DNA of 64,000 nt from Empedobacter sp036647415 (GCF_036647415.1 NZ_JAVXKG010000006.1:1-64000); one strand, 5' to 3'; shown: positions 1 through 7,569, counted from the first letter of the stretch. Program-made: numbers and translations. The notes: a model not told the origin generated them from the sequence alone.

Positions 1-49
1 AAGTGTAATCCCGTTGAGTACGCTTTACATAAACTCTCTCTTCTTTCAT
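1..49 (-). CDS. Transposase OrfA-like protein, N-terminal fragment
   Basis: Partial gene read on the minus strand from ATG at 49-47; only 16 codons are inside the window, giving MKEERVYVKRTQRDYT. The basic 'YVKRTQRDY' start resembles the first residues of helix-turn-helix OrfA transposase subunits of IS3-like elements common in Flavobacteriia, which bind the element ends. The fragment is too short to prove function; the terminal-repeat-like sequence just upstream supports the call. Confidence 0.55.
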   Translation of the reverse strand, partial: MKEERVYVKRTQRDYT

Positions 50-89
50 AATGATGCTTTTTTCTGTATCATTATTTCAGGACGAGACA
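1..89 (-). mobile_element. End of an insertion sequence, cut by the window edge
   Basis: On the minus strand the element seems to begin at base 89 with TGTCTCGTCCTGAAATAATG, a terminal-repeat-like end, followed about 40 bases later by the start of a transposase reading frame (49 to 1). Layout (short end, then an OrfA-like start) resembles flavobacterial IS3-type elements. The rest of the element, its other end and any target duplication lie outside the window, so the family is an inference from memory of similar transposase starts. Confidence 0.6.
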
Positions 90-102
90 TCTTAATTATA
101 TA

Positions 103-135
103 AAAAGACGAACTCATGTAGTTCGTCTTTTTTTT
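103..135 (+). terminator. Rho-independent terminator
   Basis: A 10-bp stem (AAGACGAACT / AGTTCGTCTT, five-base loop) is followed by a run of eight T on the plus strand. No plus-strand gene of this window lies upstream, so it probably served a gene now on the far side of the insertion sequence. Confidence 0.8.
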
Positions 136-140
136 GTTTT

Positions 141-148
141 TACCTTTG
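141..148 (+). promoter_or_regulatory. -7 promoter box of the LD-carboxypeptidase operon
   Basis: TACCTTTG matches the Bacteroidota sigma-70 -7 consensus TAnnTTTG and lies 17 bases before the start codon at 166. No clear TTTG -33 box is seen at the expected distance. Confidence 0.5.
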
Positions 149-165
149 ACAAAATTTTAATTAAA

Positions 166-1104
166 ATGATTCAACCCGATTTTCTGAAAGAAGGTGATAA
201 AATAGCCATTGTTGCGCCTGCAAAACGTATGTTGCAAGGTGAGTTGGACGAAGCAATAGAATTAATAAAATCATGGAAATTAATTCCTGTTTTAGGAAAA
301 AATATTTATGCAGAATACGATTTTGGTTATAAATATGCAGGAATAGACGAATTAAGAACCGAAGATTTTCAGTGGGCTTTAGACGATGCTGAAATTAAAG
401 CAATTTGGTGTGCGCGTGGTGGTTATGGTTCGGTTAAAATTATTGATGAATTAGATTTAACAAAATTTAAAAAATTACCAAAATGGGTTATTGGGTATTC
501 GGATATCACCGTTTTTCATAACCATTTTAATCGATTAGGATTTCAAACAATACACGGAGTTACAGCTAAGAAATTAGCCAATACAGATTATCATCCAACA
601 TCATATCAAAGTATTTATGATACGCTTTTCGGAAAAAAAATTGAGTATAAAATAGTACCTCATTTTTACAATAATTTAGGCGAAACAGAAGGAGAATTAA
701 TCGGTGGAAATTTATCTATCGTTTATTCCCTTTTGGGAAGTATATCGGCGATCAATAATCCTTCGGATAAAATTTTATTTTTGGAAGATTGGTTCGAGAA
801 TTGGTATGCAGTCGATAGAATGTTGATGAATCTTAAACGAAACGGAATTTTAACTCAAGTGAAAGCAATTATTCTTGGAAATTTCACGCACATGGATACC
901 GAAGAAGAAAATGCAGAACATTATAACAATTCTTACGATCCCAAAACCTACGAAGTCATTCATAGTTATACAGAAAAATTAGATATTCCTGTTGTTTTTG
1001 GTTTTCCTGCGGGACATACAGGACATAATTTTGCATTAAAAATGGGTGCAAAAGTAAATCTAAATGTTACTTCAAATAATGTAAATTTGTACTTTATAGA
1101 TTAA
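166..1104 (+). CDS. LD-carboxypeptidase (peptidase family S66)
   Basis: Serine peptidase of family S66, which cuts the bond between the L-amino acid at position 3 and the D-amino acid at position 4 of the murein tetrapeptide during cell-wall recycling; the MccF self-immunity proteins are in the same family. The expected Ser-Glu-His triad can be placed: Ser112 in IGYSD, Glu207 in FLEDW, and His284 in GFPAGH. The 312 residues fit the family's usual length. There is no signal peptide, so it acts in the cytoplasm, as expected for recycling. The gene is the first of a tight plus-strand run, with upp starting 4 bases after its stop. It could be MccF-like instead of a murein enzyme; family assignment is firm, substrate is not. 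Confidence 0.9.
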   Translation: MIQPDFLKEGDKIAIVAPAKRMLQGELDEAIELIKSWKLIPVLGKNIYAEYDFGYKYAGIDELRTEDFQWALDDAEIKAIWCARGGYGSVKIIDELDLTKFKKLPKWVIGYSDITVFHNHFNRLGFQTIHGVTAKKLANTDYHPTSYQSIYDTLFGKKIEYKIVPHFYNNLGETEGELIGGNLSIVYSLLGSISAINNPSDKILFLEDWFENWYAVDRMLMNLKRNGILTQVKAIILGNFTHMDTEEENAEHYNNSYDPKTYEVIHSYTEKLDIPVVFGFPAGHTGHNFALKMGAKVNLNVTSNNVNLYFID

Positions 1105-1108
1105 AAAT

Positions 1109-1744
1109 ATGAAACAAGATAATTTAACCGTAATTAATCATCCATTAGTTAAAGCAAAAATTACGCAAATGCGTGATAAAACTACAACTACAAAAGAATT
1201 TGGAGAATTAGTTGACGAAATTTCAGGATTAATGTGTTACGAAATTACACGCGATCTTGAATTAGATGAGATTGAAGTTGAAACGCCAATTACCAAAACA
1301 ATCGGTTATAAAATAAAAGGAAGCGATATAGCTATTGTTCCTATTTTACGTGCAGGATTGGGAATGGTAAAAGGAATTCATCAATTAATACCAACTGCAA
1401 AAGTTGGTCATATCGGTCTTTATCGTGATCACGAAACATTACAACCGGTAGAATATTTATGTAAATTGCCTACAGATTTAGAGTCGCGTGATGTTATTTT
1501 GGTTGATCCAATGTTAGCGACAGGAGGTTCTGCTGTAAAAGCAATCGAAATTCTGAAAGAAAAAGGAGCGAAATCTGTTCGTTTAGCTTGTTTAGTAGGG
1601 TGTCCAGAAGGAGTAACTGCTGTGCAAAATGTCTATCCAGAAGTTCAAATTTTCTTAGCGGCTTTAGATGAGAAATTGAATGAAGACGGTTACATTGTGC
1701 CAGGTTTAGGTGATGCAGGTGATCGTTTGTACGGAACAAAATAA
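1109..1744 (+). CDS. upp: Uracil phosphoribosyltransferase
   Basis: Pyrimidine salvage enzyme that joins uracil to PRPP to give UMP in the cytoplasm. The PRPP-binding loop VDPMLATGG is at residues 132-140, and the C-terminal uracil-binding segment VPGLGDAGDR is followed by YGT near the end, as in characterised Upp proteins. At 211 residues it is full length. It sits 4 bases after the LD-carboxypeptidase and 9 bases before yraN, so the three are probably cotranscribed, although they share no obvious pathway. Confidence 0.97.
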   Translation: MKQDNLTVINHPLVKAKITQMRDKTTTTKEFGELVDEISGLMCYEITRDLELDEIEVETPITKTIGYKIKGSDIAIVPILRAGLGMVKGIHQLIPTAKVGHIGLYRDHETLQPVEYLCKLPTDLESRDVILVDPMLATGGSAVKAIEILKEKGAKSVRLACLVGCPEGVTAVQNVYPEVQIFLAALDEKLNEDGYIVPGLGDAGDRLYGTK

Positions 1745-1753
1745 AACTTAAAA

Positions 1754-2119
1754 TTGAGTATTAGTTACGATTTTGGTCGAGAAGCAGAAGATTTTGCAGC
1801 AAATTATCTTATACAGAAAGGATATAAAATATTGGCTCGAAATTACTTTTTTCGAAAAGCTGAAATTGATATTATTGCTCAGTTTGAAACTGAAATAATT
1901 ATTGTTGAAGTAAAAAGTCGAACAACAAATCATGTTTCTGAACCAGAGACAGCTGTTAATGCAAAGAAAAAGAAATTGTTAATTCTTGCTGCAGATGATT
2001 TTATTCAGAAAAATAATTTTATTTATGAAGTAAGATTTGATATTTTAGCACTTTTAAAAATACAACAATCTTGGAGCGTTAACCACATCGAAAATGCGTT
2101 TGATGCTTCAGAAATTTAA
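1754..2119 (+). CDS. YraN family (UPF0102) nuclease-like protein
   Basis: Small protein of the YraN/UPF0102 family, which has a PD-(D/E)XK nuclease-like fold; its cellular role is not settled. Visible family features are the N-terminal GREAEDFAANYL motif, the KAEIDIIAQ segment with the acidic catalytic-type position, and EVKSR, which supplies the E-x-K of the fold. The start is a TTG codon, the only one that keeps the conserved GREAE motif complete in frame. The gene is 9 bases after upp and 9 bases before the first dedA gene. Confidence 0.9.
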   Translation: MSISYDFGREAEDFAANYLIQKGYKILARNYFFRKAEIDIIAQFETEIIIVEVKSRTTNHVSEPETAVNAKKKKLLILAADDFIQKNNFIYEVRFDILALLKIQQSWSVNHIENAFDASEI

Positions 2120-2128
2120 TCAAACTTT

Positions 2129-2794
2129 ATGGAAGTAGTAATGGGTCTTTTTGACTTTATCATGCATATTGATCAACATTTGTCAGAATTTGCAAATGAA
2201 TATGGATTGTGGATTTATGGTATTTTATTTTTAATCATTTTTGTAGAGACAGGTGTTGTTGTAATGCCATTTTTACCTGGTGATTCGCTTTTATTTGCTG
2301 CAGGTATGTTAGCTGCACAAGAAACAAATGAGCTTAATGTATGGGTTATGATGGGTATTTTACTCGTTGCCGCCATATTGGGTGATACATTAAATTACCA
2401 AATTGGTAAAAAAGTTGGATATAAAGCAACTAAAATAAAAATCTTCGGAAAAAACTTTGTGAAAGAAGAACATCTAAATAAGACACACGAATTTTACGAA
2501 AAATATGGTTCAAAAACTATCGTTATTGCACGTTTTGTACCTATCGTAAGAACTTTAGCGCCTTTTGTTGCAGGAATTGGAAGTATGTCATACAAAACAT
2601 TCCTTACATACAATGTTGTTGGTGCATTTTTATGGGTTGTCGGTATTTGTTTAGCAGGATATTTATTAGGAAATATAGAATGGGTGAAAAATAATTTCTC
2701 TAAAGTAATTTTAGGAATTACAATTGTTTCTGTTCTTCCTATTCTTATAGAAGTTGTCAAAGAAAAATTTGGTAAAAAACAACCCATAGAATAA
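2129..2794 (+). CDS. DedA family membrane protein (first copy)
   Basis: DedA/VTT-superfamily integral membrane protein. Members are linked to lipid (undecaprenyl-phosphate or phosphatidylethanolamine) flipping and to envelope and pH homeostasis. The family hallmarks are present: the N-terminal re-entrant motif around ETGVVVMPFLPGDS and the ARFVPIVRTLAPFVAG segment carrying the conserved arginines, plus several hydrophobic segments. The second copy begins 55 bases downstream and shares long identical stretches, such as MPFLPGDSLLFA and YGSKTIVIARFVPIVRTLAPF, so the pair came from a tandem duplication. Start chosen at ATG 2129; ATG 2144 (MGLFDF) is also possible. Confidence 0.93.
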   Translation: MEVVMGLFDFIMHIDQHLSEFANEYGLWIYGILFLIIFVETGVVVMPFLPGDSLLFAAGMLAAQETNELNVWVMMGILLVAAILGDTLNYQIGKKVGYKATKIKIFGKNFVKEEHLNKTHEFYEKYGSKTIVIARFVPIVRTLAPFVAGIGSMSYKTFLTYNVVGAFLWVVGICLAGYLLGNIEWVKNNFSKVILGITIVSVLPILIEVVKEKFGKKQPIE

Positions 2795-2812
2795 AAAATA
2801 ATAACAAAATTT

Positions 2813-2838
2813 AACTCGACTTCGGTCGAGTTTTTTTA
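2813..2838 (+). terminator. Terminator between the two dedA genes
   Basis: Stem AACTCGAC / GTCGAGTT closed by a UUCG tetraloop and followed by T7. It separates the two paralogues and should reduce transcription into the second one. Confidence 0.85.
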
Positions 2839-2849
2839 TACCTTTATTT

Positions 2850-3488
2850 ATGGAAATTTTAGATTATTTACTACATATCGATAAATATTTAGAAACGCTA
2901 CTTAATCAATATCAAAATTGGTTTTATATCATTTTATTTCTTTTAATTTTTATCGAAACAGGATTAGTCGTCATGCCATTTTTACCTGGCGATTCGCTTC
3001 TATTTGCTTCGGGTATGTTAGCTGCGGCGTTTCCAGATCAGCTAAATATTTACATAATTTTAGGATTATTATGGATTGCTGCAATTTTGGGCGATACGGT
3101 AAACTATACAATCGGGAAGACACTCGGAACAAAATTGGTAACAGCCAAAATTTTCGGAAAACGAATTATACAAGATTCGGCAATACAGAAAACAGAAAGT
3201 TTTTTTCAGAAATATGGTTCAAAAACAATCGTTATTGCACGTTTTGTTCCAATTGTTAGGACATTAGCACCTTTTGTGGCTGGAGTTTCTAAAATGCATT
3301 ATGGGACTTTTATCAAATATAATTTGATTGGTGGCACAATTTGGGTAATTGGAATAACGCTCGCAGGATATTTTTTAGGAACAATTCCAATCATCAAAAA
3401 TAATTTTGAAATTGTAGTAATGTTAATCATCGCTTTTTCGCTTGTTCCAATTGTTATCGAATTTATAAAGTCTAAATCGAAGAAATAA
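2850..3488 (+). CDS. DedA family membrane protein (second copy)
   Basis: Second DedA/VTT paralogue, 212 residues, with the same motif order as its neighbour: ETGLVVMPFLPGDS near residue 45 and ARFVPIVRTLAPFVAG near residue 130, both within hydrophobic segments of a polytopic inner-membrane protein. DedA proteins commonly occur as several partly redundant copies and at least one is often essential. A terminator lies directly between the copies, and the plus-strand sequence TACCTTTA overlaps the region just before the start, so this gene may have its own promoter and separate control. Confidence 0.93.
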   Translation: MEILDYLLHIDKYLETLLNQYQNWFYIILFLLIFIETGLVVMPFLPGDSLLFASGMLAAAFPDQLNIYIILGLLWIAAILGDTVNYTIGKTLGTKLVTAKIFGKRIIQDSAIQKTESFFQKYGSKTIVIARFVPIVRTLAPFVAGVSKMHYGTFIKYNLIGGTIWVIGITLAGYFLGTIPIIKNNFEIVVMLIIAFSLVPIVIEFIKSKSKK

Positions 3489-3541
3489 TTCGATCTATTC
3501 TTAAAATATTTCATAACTTTTAGAAATATAAATTCTAAACT

Positions 3542-4063
3542 ATGAACTATTTTTTATTCATCTATTTATTCCTTTTTTCTTTTATTGCAAAAGCGCAAGA
3601 AGGTTATCCAACTCCACCAAAGTCAGAAAATAGATTATTTTACATTCAGCACAACGAAAACAAAAACACCTTTGTTTATGACGCTATTTTCGCTGCTAAA
3701 GGAGTATTAGATGATGATAATCCTGTTGATATTTATAGAATTTTGTATGACGAAGATGGACAGAAAAAACCGCTTAATCCACTTCAAAAAAAATTAGCCT
3801 ACGGTTTAGATATTAAAAAAATTGAGAAAAATGTTTATCAATTAACATTGGTTTCCTATCCCAGTCAAAAATTGACTTTAAAGTTAGATGAAAACAAGAA
3901 ACCAATCGTTCAAACTACATTGAATAACAAATTGATAACCCTAAATCGTGTGTTTCTGAAACAGAAAAAGGGAACGTCAGGAATATCTGTAAAACTAGAT
4001 TATATGTTGTTTTATGGAAAAGATAAACACGGAAAATCTGTACTTGAGAAAGTTGTACTCTAA
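3542..4063 (+). CDS. Secreted DUF4833-like protein
   Basis: A 173-residue protein with a clear signal peptide (hydrophobic run then AKAQ, cleavage near residue 19), so it is exported to the periplasm or outer membrane. The body has NPVDIYRILYDEDG and KKLAYGL segments that I associate with DUF4833, a family of unknown function in Bacteroidota; this family name is from memory and not checked. No catalytic motif is visible. It lies between the dedA pair and a GNAT-like gene, with short gaps on both sides. Confidence 0.7.
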   Translation: MNYFLFIYLFLFSFIAKAQEGYPTPPKSENRLFYIQHNENKNTFVYDAIFAAKGVLDDDNPVDIYRILYDEDGQKKPLNPLQKKLAYGLDIKKIEKNVYQLTLVSYPSQKLTLKLDENKKPIVQTTLNNKLITLNRVFLKQKKGTSGISVKLDYMLFYGKDKHGKSVLEKVVL

Positions 4064-4108
4064 AAAAATCTTCCTAAATTAGAATTTTGAAGTACAATCT
4101 GATACGAT

Positions 4109-5230
4109 ATGATTGAAGTAAAAGAGGCGAAATCGGCTAAAGAAATGAAGCAATTTGTTGATTTGCCTTTCGAAGTTTATAAAAATAATCCCTATTGGGT
4201 TCCGCCAATTAAGAAAGATGATTTGGCGAGTTTCGATTCTAAAAATGATATTTTTAAAACAGTAGATGCAAAATTTTTTCTTGCATATAAAAATAACCAA
4301 TTAGTTGGGCGTATTGTTTCCATTATAAATTGGAAAGAGGTAAAAGAACTTAATAAACCAAAAATACGTTTCGGTTGGTTAGTTTTCAAAGATGATATAG
4401 ATGTTCTTAACGCGTTATTAACAACTGTTGAAAACATTGGGAAGCAGAATGATTTGGCTTTTATAGAAGGTCCTATGGGATTTTCTAATATGGATAAAGC
4501 AGGAATGTTAACAGAAGGATTTGAAAAAATAGCAACGTTAATAGGTCTCTATAATTATCAATATTATCCAAAATATATACAAAAATTGGGTTATCAACCA
4601 GAAGCTGAATGGTTAGAATATTTGATTGATATTGATAACTTAGGAAGTGTAAAAGAAATGGATAAGTTGTGTGAATTACTAAAAAAAAGATATCAAATAG
4701 AAACTTATCAATTCAAAACAATTGAAGATTTATTGCCTTATGTTGACGAGATGTTTGATTTGTTGAATGTAACTTATGCTGAACTACAAAGTTTTGTTCC
4801 GATAGAAAAATTTCAAGTAGAACATTACAAAAAAAAATATTTAAAATTTTTGCATCCTGATTTTATTTCCTGTGTGAAAGATAAAGATGGAAAAATGATT
4901 GCATTTGCTATAACAATGCCTTCATTTTCTAAAGCTTTTCAGAAAGCGAAAGGAAGTATTTTTCCTTTTGGTTGGTGGCATTTGATGAAAGCTCAAAAAC
5001 AAAACAATCATGTCGAATTTTATTTAATAGGTATTGATCCGCATTATCAAAGTAAAGGTGTAAATGCACTTATTTTTAAAGAATTATATGATCGATTTAC
5101 AGCGAGAGGAATAAAAACATTGGAAACAAATCCACTTTTAGAAGAAAACTTGAAAGTACAGCAATTGTGGAAAAATTTTGATCCAATAATTCATAAACGT
5201 AGAAAAACATTTAGTAAAAAATTAAATTAA
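4109..5230 (+). CDS. GNAT-like acyltransferase-related protein (YghO type)
   Basis: A 373-residue cytoplasmic protein that looks like a GNAT-fold protein of the YghO-like group often annotated as hypothetical in flavobacteria. Seen in the sequence: the N-terminal NPYWVPPIKKD segment, a GPMGFSNMDKAGMLTEGF motif in the middle, and a C-terminal LIGIDPHYQSKGVNALIF stretch that resembles the acetyl-CoA binding motif A of GNAT enzymes. Substrate unknown. The gene ends at a strong bidirectional terminator shared with the convergent CsbD gene. Confidence 0.65.
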   Translation: MIEVKEAKSAKEMKQFVDLPFEVYKNNPYWVPPIKKDDLASFDSKNDIFKTVDAKFFLAYKNNQLVGRIVSIINWKEVKELNKPKIRFGWLVFKDDIDVLNALLTTVENIGKQNDLAFIEGPMGFSNMDKAGMLTEGFEKIATLIGLYNYQYYPKYIQKLGYQPEAEWLEYLIDIDNLGSVKEMDKLCELLKKRYQIETYQFKTIEDLLPYVDEMFDLLNVTYAELQSFVPIEKFQVEHYKKKYLKFLHPDFISCVKDKDGKMIAFAITMPSFSKAFQKAKGSIFPFGWWHLMKAQKQNNHVEFYLIGIDPHYQSKGVNALIFKELYDRFTARGIKTLETNPLLEENLKVQQLWKNFDPIIHKRRKTFSKKLN

Positions 5231-5234
5231 AAAT

Positions 5235-5262
5235 AAAGGTTAGAATGTAAATTCTAACCTTT
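5235..5262. terminator. Bidirectional terminator
   Basis: Perfect 12-bp inverted repeat AAAGGTTAGAAT / ATTCTAACCTTT with a GTAA loop, between convergent genes (GNAT-like on plus, CsbD on minus). Confidence 0.8.
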
Positions 5263-5285
5263 TATATTTCTACTATAAATTTTAA

Positions 5286-5519
5286 TTAAGATTGTGGTTG
5301 GTCTTTTTTATCTTGATTTTCGTCATCATTGTCAACCCAGTTTCTAATTGTGTCTTCAATTTCATCAACAGTTTTTCCTGTTTTTTCTTGAATTTTTCCT
5401 ACAATTTCTTCAAATTTTCCTTCTAAACTTGTGTCATCATTATCAAACCAATCTCCAAATTTTTGTTTTACAGATCCTTTAATTTGATTCCATTTTCCTT
5501 CTAATTCTAATTTATTCAT
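5286..5519 (-). CDS. CsbD family stress-response protein
   Basis: A 77-residue, highly charged protein with the CsbD fold signature LEGKWNQIKGSVKQKFG near the N-terminus and a second related stretch, LEGKFEEIVGKIQEKTG, that repeats the pattern. CsbD-like proteins are small, abundant general-stress proteins of unknown biochemical role. The minus-strand sequence upstream contains TAAATTTA, one base off the -7 consensus. It ends at the hairpin shared with the GNAT-like gene. Confidence 0.85.
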   Translation of the reverse strand: MNKLELEGKWNQIKGSVKQKFGDWFDNDDTSLEGKFEEIVGKIQEKTGKTVDEIEDTIRNWVDNDDENQDKKDQPQS

Positions 5520-5630
5520 AATTCTATTTTTTAGTTAAAAGATTGTTTACCTAAATTTAGATAAAACATTACGACTTAGAAAAGAATAAGTTATAAATAA
5601 TTGTTAAATTGAAAATGAGTGCTTTATCAT

Positions 5631-5744
5631 TTAAAAAACGGCGAAGTAAATCAATACAATAATGATGATGACTACCACTATAAATTCAAAAATAGGGATA
5701 GTTCTCCCCCCAGATTTTAAATTTCTTTTTCTTTTAGAATACAT
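5631..5744 (-). CDS. Possible 37-residue membrane miniprotein
   Basis: A short reading frame on the minus strand from ATG at 5744-5742 to TAA at 5633-5631. It encodes MYSKRKRNLKSGGRTIPIFE followed by about 17 strongly hydrophobic residues (V, I, L, Y, F) to the end: a basic head and a single membrane segment. It lies after the tRNA-Leu terminator and before csbD on the same strand. The frame is open further upstream to a stop inside the terminator hairpin, but with no better start. No family is recognised; it may be a chance frame in AT-rich DNA. Confidence 0.35.
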   Translation of the reverse strand: MYSKRKRNLKSGGRTIPIFEFIVVVIIIIVLIYFAVF

Positions 5745-5823
5745 ACCAAACCAATTATAACCAAATAAAGGTCTAAATTTAAGAAATTTAGCTGGAATTA
5801 TTATACTAACAATAAACCATAAA

Positions 5824-5857
5824 AAAAGGACTTAAACAATTTTGTTTAAGTCCTTTT
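5824..5857 (-). terminator. Terminator of tRNA-Leu
   Basis: Minus-strand hairpin AAAAGGACTTAAAC / GTTTAAGTCCTTTT with a six-base loop and T7, three bases after the tRNA 3' end. Confidence 0.85.
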
Positions 5858-5860
5858 GAG

Positions 5861-5942
5861 TACGGGCGGGGAGACTCGAACTCCCACACCTTGCGGCACT
5901 AGATCCTAAGTCTAGCGTGTCTACCAATTCCACCACGCCCGC
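5861..5942 (-). tRNA. tRNA-Leu (anticodon UAG)
   Basis: An 82-base class II tRNA. The acceptor arm GCGGGCG pairs with CGCCCGU, there is a D-arm around GGAATTGGTAGACACGC, the anticodon loop reads ACTTAGGAT (anticodon TAG, decoding CUN), there is a long variable arm, and the T-arm is GGGAGTTCGAGTCTCCC. The discriminator base is A and the CCA end is not encoded. A perfect -7 box lies about 25 bases upstream and a strong hairpin directly downstream, so it is a single-gene transcription unit. Confidence 0.97.
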
Positions 5943-5966
5943 TTAAATTCTCACCGAATTGGATTG

Positions 5967-5996
5967 CAAATATACATTTATTTTTCTTTGAACAAA
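5967..5996 (-). promoter_or_regulatory. Promoter of tRNA-Leu
   Basis: On the minus strand, TTTG (5996-5993), an 18-base spacer and TATATTTG (5974-5967) match both Bacteroidota promoter elements. The bases that follow, CAATCC, are the same as those after the tRNA-Asp promoter at 59591. Confidence 0.7.
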
Positions 5997-6034
5997 ATTT
6001 CCAACAAAAATTTTTTTTATCTTTTTTTACACTT

Positions 6035-6042
6035 TAAATTTG
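6035..6042 (+). promoter_or_regulatory. -7 promoter box of the DUF3127 gene
   Basis: TAAATTTG is a perfect TAnnTTTG match 18 bases before ATG 6061. The possible TTG start at 6040 is part of this box, which argues against that start. Confidence 0.6.
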
Positions 6043-6060
6043 CACAAAGCTTTTACAAAA

Positions 6061-6432
6061 ATGGAAATTACAGGAAAACTAAAAAAAGTGTTTGAAACTC
6101 AAAATATTACTGCAAGTTTCAAGAAGAGAGAATTCGTTGTGACAACGCAAGAACAATATCCACAAGATATTTTAATTGAGCTTACACAAGATAAAACAGA
6201 TGTATTGAATGCTTACAATCCTGGTGATGAAGTGAAAGTTTCTATCAATATTCGTGGACGCGAATGGATTAATCCAGAAGGTGTAGCAAGATATTTCAAT
6301 ACAATTCAGGCTTGGAGAATAGAGAATATGGCAAATGCTGCTGCTCAAGCTCCACAAGGATATGATAATTTTGCACCAGCACCTCCAGTAGATACTTTTT
6401 CTAATGGAGATGATGATGATTTACCATTTTAA
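6061..6432 (+). CDS. DUF3127 protein with SSB-like acidic C-terminal tip
   Basis: A 123-residue DUF3127-family protein. The first ~90 residues are rich in beta-type segments with a GREWINPEGVARYFNTIQAW stretch that looks like an OB-fold strand set; a Q/P/A-rich linker follows, and the protein ends in DDDDLPF. Single-stranded DNA-binding proteins end in a very similar acidic tip (DDDIPF in E. coli SSB), which docks partner proteins. I infer a nucleic-acid-binding, SSB-related role; the family itself is officially of unknown function. ATG 6061 is preferred over an upstream in-frame TTG because the latter lies inside the promoter box. Confidence 0.8.
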   Translation: MEITGKLKKVFETQNITASFKKREFVVTTQEQYPQDILIELTQDKTDVLNAYNPGDEVKVSINIRGREWINPEGVARYFNTIQAWRIENMANAAAQAPQGYDNFAPAPPVDTFSNGDDDDLPF

Positions 6433-6460
6433 TTTGTAGACAATAAAATGTATCATATAA

Positions 6461-6490
6461 ACGTGTTCAAAAAATTGGACACGTTTTTTT
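6461..6490 (+). terminator. Terminator after the DUF3127 gene
   Basis: Stem ACGTGTTCAA / TTGGACACGT (one G-U pair), loop AAAA, then T7. Confidence 0.8.
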
Positions 6491-6522
6491 ATTTTGTATA
6501 AAATTTTAATGTACCAGAAGAT

Positions 6523-7167
6523 ATGTATTGGTTAGGACAAGATTTGGTATTTCCAGATCACTCGGAAGTAAATGACGAAGGAATTATAGCAATTGGTGGA
6601 GATCTTTCTGTAGAACGCTTAAAATTAGCTTATCAAAAAGGAATTTTTCCTTGGTTTAACGAAGATGAGCCAATTATTTGGTGGTTTCCGCACGATCGTT
6701 TTGTTTTATTTCCAGAAGATTTACATGTTTCTAAATCGATGAAAAAAGTTTTTAAAGATAAAACTTTCACATTTACAGAGAATAAAGCATTTCGAGAAGT
6801 TATTATCAACTGTTCTCAAGCTAATAGAAAGGGACAGGACGGTACTTGGATTACAAATGATATGATAGAGGCTTATTGTAAATTGAATGAGTTAGGCGTT
6901 GCTAAAAGCATTGAGGTTTGGCAAAATAACGAATTAGTTGGAGGATTTTATGGTATAGAAATGGGAAATATTTTTTGTGGAGAAAGTATGTTTGCAAAAG
7001 TGAGTAATGCTTCCAAAGCAGGATTTATACAATTTGTTGCAAAATATCATAAGAAATACGAATTGATAGATTGTCAGGTTTATACCGAGCATTTGGCAAG
7101 TTTGGGTGCTGTAGAAATTCCATCTGATATATTTTTAGACTATCTTGAAGATAATAATCAACCTTAA
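6523..7167 (+). CDS. aat: Leucyl/phenylalanyl-tRNA-protein transferase
   Basis: Moves Leu or Phe from its tRNA to proteins with an N-terminal Lys or Arg, marking them for ClpAP/ClpS degradation (the bacterial N-end rule). Recognisable features are the substrate pocket FPWFNEDEPIIWWFP near residue 45, YGIEMGNIFCGESMF near residue 150, and the catalytic-type Asp183-x-Gln185 (IDCQVYTEHLASLG) near the end. Its 214 residues match the family. It is followed 12 bases later by a DUF1398 gene. Confidence 0.96.
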   Translation: MYWLGQDLVFPDHSEVNDEGIIAIGGDLSVERLKLAYQKGIFPWFNEDEPIIWWFPHDRFVLFPEDLHVSKSMKKVFKDKTFTFTENKAFREVIINCSQANRKGQDGTWITNDMIEAYCKLNELGVAKSIEVWQNNELVGGFYGIEMGNIFCGESMFAKVSNASKAGFIQFVAKYHKKYELIDCQVYTEHLASLGAVEIPSDIFLDYLEDNNQP

Positions 7168-7179
7168 GAATAAAAAACT

Positions 7180-7569
7180 ATGTTTACAATAGCACAAATA
7201 GAGTCGGCACATGATAAAATAAAATCTGGAGCTGGCTTCCCAAGTTATATTAAAGAAATTAAACAATTAGGCGTTATTTCTTTCGAAACTTGGGTAAAAG
7301 ATAGCAGTACCAATTATTTTGGAGCTGATGATTTTAAAACTTCCTCTCTTCCTAAATATGCTGATTTGGTAATTGTAGATCATGTTGACAAAGAAAAATT
7401 TGCAGCTTATCTTAAAATTCATCAACAAGGCGAAACAGATTACTTTACATTTTGTAGACATTGTGCCGAAACAGGTATTGTAAAATGGATAGTTTCCTTA
7501 GAAAAGATGACGTGTACGTATTTTGATAAAGACGAAAAAGAAATATTAGAAGAAAAAATCCCACAGTAA
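7180..7569 (+). CDS. DUF1398 family protein (YbcV-like)
   Basis: A 129-residue soluble protein that matches the DUF1398 pattern: an N-terminal IESAHDKIKSGAGFPSYIKE helix pair, LGVISFETWVKDSST, and the C-terminal FCRHCAETGIVKWIV segment. Members are sometimes labelled phage-envelope-like, but nothing else here is phage-related. Function unknown. It is 12 bases downstream of aat and ends within a terminator hairpin, so it is probably the last gene of that unit. Confidence 0.85.
   Translation: MFTIAQIESAHDKIKSGAGFPSYIKEIKQLGVISFETWVKDSSTNYFGADDFKTSSLPKYADLVIVDHVDKEKFAAYLKIHQQGETDYFTFCRHCAETGIVKWIVSLEKMTCTYFDKDEKEILEEKIPQ

Noticed and set aside
1494..1739. Minus-strand frame within upp
   Set aside because: Shadow of a conserved gene; low-complexity translation and no start context.
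6040..6060. TTG start of a longer DUF3127 protein
   Set aside because: The TTG is part of the -7 promoter box, so it would not be transcribed with a leader; ATG 6061 fits the family.
7180..7569. Phage origin of the DUF1398 gene
   Set aside because: The phage label comes from an old annotation; no phage gene or attachment site is near.
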